The translations under genes were made by a program, and so were the position numbers. From NCBI RefSeq assembly GCF_902490045.1, contig NZ_CABUCJ010000082.1, forward strand, positions 2,501 to 10,983: a DNA stretch of 8,483 nt. The letters are read 5' to 3'. The stretch's first letter is position 1; every line of letters begins with the position of its first letter. Shown piece after piece: positions 5,172 to 8,483 of the stretch. This DNA is from an uncultured Anaerotruncus sp. (GTDB lineage Bacteria > Bacillota > Clostridia > Oscillospirales > Ruminococcaceae). The notes below the pieces were generated by a model that did not search any database, was not told where the DNA came from, and saw only the letters and a list, made by a program, of their open reading frames with translations.

Positions 5172-5393
5172 GTCGGTCGACTACCGACAAGCTCTACCGC
5201 TCGATGAGCGGCAAATCTAAAGCCGCCGTTGGCCGACTACCGGCAAGCTCCGCCGCTCGATGAGCGGCAAATCCAAAGCCGCCGTCGGCCGACTACCGGC
5301 AAGCCCTCCACCTGCTGGGTGGAAAATCTAAAGCCGCCGTCGGCCGACTACCGACAAGCTCCGCCGCTCACTGAGCGGCAAACCCAAGGGAGG
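5172..5393 (+). repeat. Tandem array, four copies of a 55-56-bp hairpin unit
   Basis: Copies begin at 5172, 5228, 5284 and 5339, giving lengths of 56, 56 and 55 and a final copy whose end is altered. Each starts GTYGGYCGACTACCGRC, which folds as a short stem (GTCGG with CCGAC or CCGGC). A second hairpin follows: CCGCTC-GAT-GAGCGG in copies 1 and 2, with ACT as the loop in copy 4. Copy 3 has instead TCCACC paired with GGTGGA, so the sequence changed while the stem was kept. Copies 1-3 end in AAAGCCGCC; copy 4 ends in a segment with GGGAGG (5388-5393), the ribosome binding site of the next gene. There are no spacers, so it is not a CRISPR array. Confidence 0.9.
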
Positions 5394-5401
5394 CCCCGCC
5401 A

Positions 5402-6208
5402 ATGGAACAGCTGAAAAAAATCATGGAAGCCCACGGCTTTGACCAGTGGGGCGTCTGCCGGTTTGAGGATGCGCTGCCGCTTTTGGAAGTGCGCGCGAAA
5501 CGCCGCCTGCCCGGGGAGGCGAAAAGCATTATAGTTATACTATTCGGATATTATATAGGGGAATATCCGAATAGAAATATATCACGTTATGCCCTCATGG
5601 ACGACTACCATACGATTATCCGGGCCACGCTGGGAGAGCTGGCGAATGAACTGCAAAAAGTGTATAAAAAAGAGATGTTTATACCATTTGTAGATAGTTC
5701 GCCGGTGGCGGAAGTGCGCGCGGCCAGCCTCGCGGGGCTGGGCCAGGCCGGCCTGAACGGTCAATTGCTCAACGAAATCTATGGAAGCTACTGCTTTATC
5801 GGGGAAATCGTCACGACGGCGGATATTCCGGCCGCGGAATGTAAAGTAAAACAGCTTTGTAGCAGATGCGGCCGGTGCATCGCGGCCTGCCCGACAGGGG
5901 CGCTGTCCCGCGGGGGGTTCGACCGGGAAAAATGCCGCTCCCACATCACCCAGAAAAAGGGGGAGCTGACCGAATGGGAGCGGGAGCAGATCCGGGAGGG
6001 CGGCTTCGTGTGGGGATGCGACCGGTGCACCGATGCCTGCCCGGTCAACCGGAACGCGCGGAGGAGCCCTGTCGCGGCGTTCCGGCGGGATATCGCGCCG
6101 GTCGTCGGGGAAGATAATCTTGGAAAACTCTGCGAGAGCAAGGCTTACGGCTGGCGCGGGGAAGCGGTGCTGCGGCGCAACCTGCGGATTCTGCGCGGGG
6201 AGGAATGA
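5402..6208 (+). CDS. QueG-like double [4Fe-4S] protein (short epoxyqueuosine-reductase family)
   Basis: The product is 268 aa and cytosolic. QueG proteins use cobalamin and two [4Fe-4S] clusters to reduce epoxyqueuosine to queuosine in tRNA. Family signatures here are DYH (68-70), FVDSSPVAEVRAA (96-108) with Asp98 at the position of the family's catalytic acid, GLGQAGLNGQL and YGSYCFIGEI (127-136). The cluster cysteines are CxxCxxCxxxCP (153, 156, 159, 163), Cys178 and CxxCxxxCP (206, 209, 213), eight in all. Typical QueG is about 370-380 aa with C-terminal HEAT-like repeats; these are missing, so substrate and function may differ. GGGAGG (5388-5393) eight bases before ATG fixes the start and lies in the last tandem-repeat copy. 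An AT-rich patch using ATA codons lies at about 5524-5590. No queuosine genes are adjacent. Confidence 0.85.
   Translation: MEQLKKIMEAHGFDQWGVCRFEDALPLLEVRAKRRLPGEAKSIIVILFGYYIGEYPNRNISRYALMDDYHTIIRATLGELANELQKVYKKEMFIPFVDSSPVAEVRAASLAGLGQAGLNGQLLNEIYGSYCFIGEIVTTADIPAAECKVKQLCSRCGRCIAACPTGALSRGGFDREKCRSHITQKKGELTEWEREQIREGGFVWGCDRCTDACPVNRNARRSPVAAFRRDIAPVVGEDNLGKLCESKAYGWRGEAVLRRNLRILRGEE
5540..5574. repeat. 13-bp inverted repeat inside the queG-like gene
   Basis: CTATTCGGATATT (5540-5552) is perfectly complementary to 5562-5574 around a 9-nt loop. It lies within an AT-rich patch of an otherwise GC-rich coding region, over codons 47-58. Confidence 0.75.
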
Positions 6209-6233
6209 CGGAGCCGGTAAAATATGCTATAAT
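6205..6233 (+). promoter_or_regulatory. Promoter of the femX-like gene
   Basis: ATGACG (6205-6210, four of six) and a perfect TATAAT (6228-6233) are 17 bp apart. TG at 6225-6226 makes it an extended -10 promoter. The -35 box overlaps the stop codon of the queG-like gene. The leader to ATG 6328 is about 90 nt. Confidence 0.75.
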
Positions 6234-6327
6234 AGCCGCAGAATGTCTGTGCGCTGAAAAGCGGCGTCCTATCGGGAAACGGACGTCATCAAGACAGAGG
6301 GCCCGTGGGGGCTGTGGAAGGGGACCG

Positions 6328-7386
6328 ATGGAAGTGGAGATTTTAACGCCCGAACAGTACGGGGAGATGGAGGAATTCGTCTCGCGCCATCCGCAGGGGG
6401 GCTTTACCCAGAGCGTCAACTGGCAGAAGGTCAAGAACAACTGGGGTTACGAGGCGGTCGCCTCGCGCGGGGAGGACGGAAAGATCAGGGGTGCGGTGTC
6501 GGTGCTGATCCAGAAGATCCCGCTTGTCGGGACCGCGTTTTTATACGCGCCGCGCGGGCCGGTCTGCGACCTGCACGACAAGGAGGTGCTCGCCGACCTG
6601 AAGGCGGGCGTCGACGCGCTGGCGAAAAAATACAACGCCCACACCTTTAAAATGGACCCCGACGTGCTCATGAGCGACACCGATTTTCTGGCGATCGCGA
6701 AGAGCATGGGATTTAAACAGCAGTATGGCCCCGACGGGTTCGAGGGCATCCAGGCGCGGTTCAACTACCGGCTTTACCTCATGGGGCGCACCGAGGAGGA
6801 GCTGCTCACAAACCTGACGCAGGGCACCCGCCGTAAGGTGCGCATCGCCATTCGAAACGGGGTGGAGGTGCGCCCGGTGGGGCCCGAATACCTCGACGAA
6901 TTCGTGCGCATCATGCGGGTGACTGGGGAGCGTGACGGCTTCAACGTGCGCCCGAAGGCGTATTTCGAGCGGATGCTCGAGGCGCTCGGCGAGCATGTGC
7001 GGCTCTACATGGGATTCTATGAAAGCGCGCCCGTCTGCGGCGCGATCACCACCAACTACGCGGGAAAATGCTGCTATGTCTACGGCGCGTCGGACAACGT
7101 CCACCGCGACGTGATGCCCAACTACCTCATGCAGTGGGAAATGATCAAATGGGCGGTGGAGACGGGCTGCGAGGTCTACGACTTCCAGGGGGTCTCGGGA
7201 AACCTGGAGGAGGGAAGCCACATGTATGGGCTCTACCAGTTCAAACGCGGCTTCAACGGACAGCTCGACGAGCTGGCGGGGGAATTCGACTATGTGTACC
7301 ATCCGGTCAAGGCGCGGATGGTCGACCGGGCAATCGCCCTGAACGGCGCGCTCGGGCACCTGAAGAGGAAGCTGAAGCAGGAATGA
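6328..7386 (+). CDS. FemX/MurM-type peptidoglycan bridge aminoacyltransferase
   Basis: Members of this family take an amino acid from aminoacyl-tRNA and add it to the stem-peptide lysine of lipid II, building the cell-wall cross-bridge on the inner face of the membrane. The product is 352 aa with no signal peptide. Family features are TQSVNWQKVKNNWG (27-40), YAPRGP (73-78), FKMDPD (107-112), RRKVRIAIRNGVEV (168-181, the usual R-x-N-I-x-K-A region), YVYGAS (250-255), VYDFQGVSG (283-291) and YQFKRGFNG (303-311). The length and the lack of the tRNA-synthetase-like coiled-coil arm point to FemX/MurM rather than FemA/FemB. Which amino acid is added cannot be read from the sequence. ATG 6328 follows AAGGGG (6318-6323); a longer frame from 6205 would start upstream of the predicted transcript start. 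Its stop overlaps the next start. Confidence 0.92.
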   Translation: MEVEILTPEQYGEMEEFVSRHPQGGFTQSVNWQKVKNNWGYEAVASRGEDGKIRGAVSVLIQKIPLVGTAFLYAPRGPVCDLHDKEVLADLKAGVDALAKKYNAHTFKMDPDVLMSDTDFLAIAKSMGFKQQYGPDGFEGIQARFNYRLYLMGRTEEELLTNLTQGTRRKVRIAIRNGVEVRPVGPEYLDEFVRIMRVTGERDGFNVRPKAYFERMLEALGEHVRLYMGFYESAPVCGAITTNYAGKCCYVYGASDNVHRDVMPNYLMQWEMIKWAVETGCEVYDFQGVSGNLEEGSHMYGLYQFKRGFNGQLDELAGEFDYVYHPVKARMVDRAIALNGALGHLKRKLKQE

Positions 7387-8483
7387 AAACGCCGCTGCAC
7401 GACGCCGTCAGGGATTACATCGAAAAGGATATGGCCCGTTTCCACATGCCTGGGCATAAGGGCGCGGGGACGGATGAATTTGCCGCGCTGTTGCCCTGGG
7501 ACATCACCGAGGTGGAGGGCGCGGACAGCCTCTACCACGCGGAGGGGCCGATTTTGGCGCTCGAGGAAGCGTTCGCGCGCCTCTACGGGACCCGGCGGAC
7601 GCTGCTCTGCGCGGGCGGCGCGACGCTGTGCATCCAGACGATGCTCGCGCTCGCCTGCGGGACGGGCGGCGCCGTGGTCATGGGACGCAGCCTTCACCGC
7701 GCCGCTATCAACGCGGCTGCGCTGCTCGATCTCTCCCCCGTGTGGGTCTATCCCGAGCGGGACGCGGGTGCGTGGTTCACCGGCCGGTATTCCCCGGCCG
7801 AGGTCGCCGCGGCGCTTGACGAACATCCGGAGGCGAAGGCGGTCTATCTCACCTCGCCCGACTATTTTGGGGTGATCAGCGACCTTGCGGGAATCTCGGA
7901 GGCCTGCCGCGCCCGCGGCGTGCCGCTGCTGGTCGACAACGCGCACGGCGCGCACCTCAAGTTCCTGCCCGAACGGTATGGGAGGCCGCACCCCGCCGAC
8001 TGCGGCGCGGCTCTCTGCTGCGACAGCCTGCACAAGACGATGCCCGCCATGACGGGCGGCGCGCTGCTCCACATCTGCGACGAACGGTACGTCCCGGACG
8101 CCAAGCGGCTGATGTCGGTGTTCGGGTCGACCAGCCCGAGCTATCCGATCCTGCTCTCCTGCGAGCGGGCCGCCGCCTACGCCGAGGAGGAGGCCGCCGA
8201 GGGCTTCGAGCGCGTTTCGCGCGCCTTCGACCGCGCGCGGCTGCTCGCGCTCCAAAGGGGCTTCGCGTTCCCCCAGGGGGCGGCCGACCCCGCCAAGCTT
8301 TCGCTCGGCTTTGCCGCGCGCGGCATGGGCGCGGCGGAATTCGGCGCGTGGCTGCGCGGCTTTGCCATTGAACCGGAATATGTCGGCGGCGCGGCGGGCG
8401 TTTTGATGGCGACGGGACTCAACCGCGCCGAAGATTTCACCCGGCTGGAAGCCGCCCTGGGGGCGCTCTCGCCTTCCGGCTCG
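7383..8483 (+). CDS. Orn/Lys/Arg decarboxylase-family PLP enzyme (partial, 3' end outside window)
   Basis: Fold-type I PLP enzymes of this group decarboxylate arginine, lysine or ornithine to polyamines or their precursors. The window holds the first 367 codons of an uninterrupted frame; family members of this short bacterial type are about 480 aa. Signatures are FHMPGHKG (20-27), DITEVEGADSLYHAEGPI (40-57), LLCAGGATLCIQTML (74-88), LTSPDYFGV, VDNAHGAH (184-191; Asp185 for the PLP ring nitrogen, His188 nearby) and DSLHKTMPAMTGGALL with the PLP lysine at Lys218. The substrate cannot be decided. The ATG overlaps the femX-like stop (ATGA), there is no clear ribosome binding site at normal spacing, and translational coupling is likely. 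In some Firmicutes a relative (yaaO) precedes tmk, but what follows here is not visible. Confidence 0.93.
   Translation, partial: MKTPLHDAVRDYIEKDMARFHMPGHKGAGTDEFAALLPWDITEVEGADSLYHAEGPILALEEAFARLYGTRRTLLCAGGATLCIQTMLALACGTGGAVVMGRSLHRAAINAAALLDLSPVWVYPERDAGAWFTGRYSPAEVAAALDEHPEAKAVYLTSPDYFGVISDLAGISEACRARGVPLLVDNAHGAHLKFLPERYGRPHPADCGAALCCDSLHKTMPAMTGGALLHICDERYVPDAKRLMSVFGSTSPSYPILLSCERAAAYAEEEAAEGFERVSRAFDRARLLALQRGFAFPQGAADPAKLSLGFAARGMGAAEFGAWLRGFAIEPEYVGGAAGVLMATGLNRAEDFTRLEAALGALSPSGS

Noticed and set aside
5172..5393. Possible CRISPR array
   Set aside because: The units follow one another without unique spacers, the period is the unit itself, and there are no cas genes.
5229..5414. 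61-codon plus-strand frame with repeated ADYRQAPPL peptide
   Set aside because: It is the tandem repeat read through by chance: the 55/56-bp units are not multiples of three, it starts at a TTG without a ribosome binding site, and it overlaps the queG-like start.
7290..8255. 321-codon minus-strand open frame opposite the decarboxylase gene
   Set aside because: Same shadow effect; low-complexity product, no ribosome binding site seen, and the plus-strand PLP enzyme is well supported.

Overview
The window looks like a chromosomal segment of a GC-rich member of the class Clostridia, probably Oscillospirales/Ruminococcaceae-like. This is inferred from strong Shine-Dalgarno sites (GGGAGG, AAGGAGG), sigma-A promoters with 17-bp spacers, a class II ribonucleotide reductase with an NrdR-type control region, a FemX/MurM-type cell-wall enzyme, and a DUF6809-like/XRE gene pair of the kind common in Clostridia. 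No marker gene in the window fixes the genus.

Layout. Positions 1-350 hold a run of small GC-rich hairpins, a 5S rRNA gene (about 194-311) and its terminator. Positions 388-1536 are a small transcription unit: its own promoter, a 247-aa three-helix membrane protein, a 93-aa membrane protein starting at TTG, and a textbook terminator. Positions 1542-3877 are nrdJ, the adenosylcobalamin-dependent ribonucleotide reductase. Its promoter is overlaid by a 14/16 match to the NrdR box, with a half-matching second box exactly 32 bp downstream. Positions 3885-4079 are a hairpin-rich intergenic stretch ending in a strong terminator. Positions 4111-4712 are a compact, more AT-rich divergent pair: a DUF6809-like 87-aa protein (minus) and a 77-aa XRE/Cro-type repressor (plus). 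They share an intergenic region with two near-perfect palindromes that have the same ACACC-N4-GGTGT core, 30 bp apart.

Positions 4713-5401 are about 690 bp with no believable gene. They contain several strong hairpins, a degenerate inverted fragment of a repeat, and a 4-copy tandem array of a 55-56-bp unit whose hairpins are preserved by compensating changes. The last copy runs into the ribosome binding site of the next gene. Positions 5402-6208 encode a short QueG-like double [4Fe-4S] protein. Positions 6205-8483 are a FemX-type aminoacyltransferase with its own promoter, overlapping by 4 nt the start of an Orn/Lys/Arg-decarboxylase-family PLP enzyme that runs off the right edge.

How the genes relate. 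Two genes, nrdJ and the queG-like gene, belong to families that use cobalamin, but nothing else ties them together. The clearest regulatory circuits are probable NrdR control of nrdJ and probable autoregulation of the XRE/DUF6809-like pair. The most unusual DNA is the hairpin and repeat block at 4713-5393 and an AT-rich patch with a 13-bp inverted repeat inside the queG-like gene.
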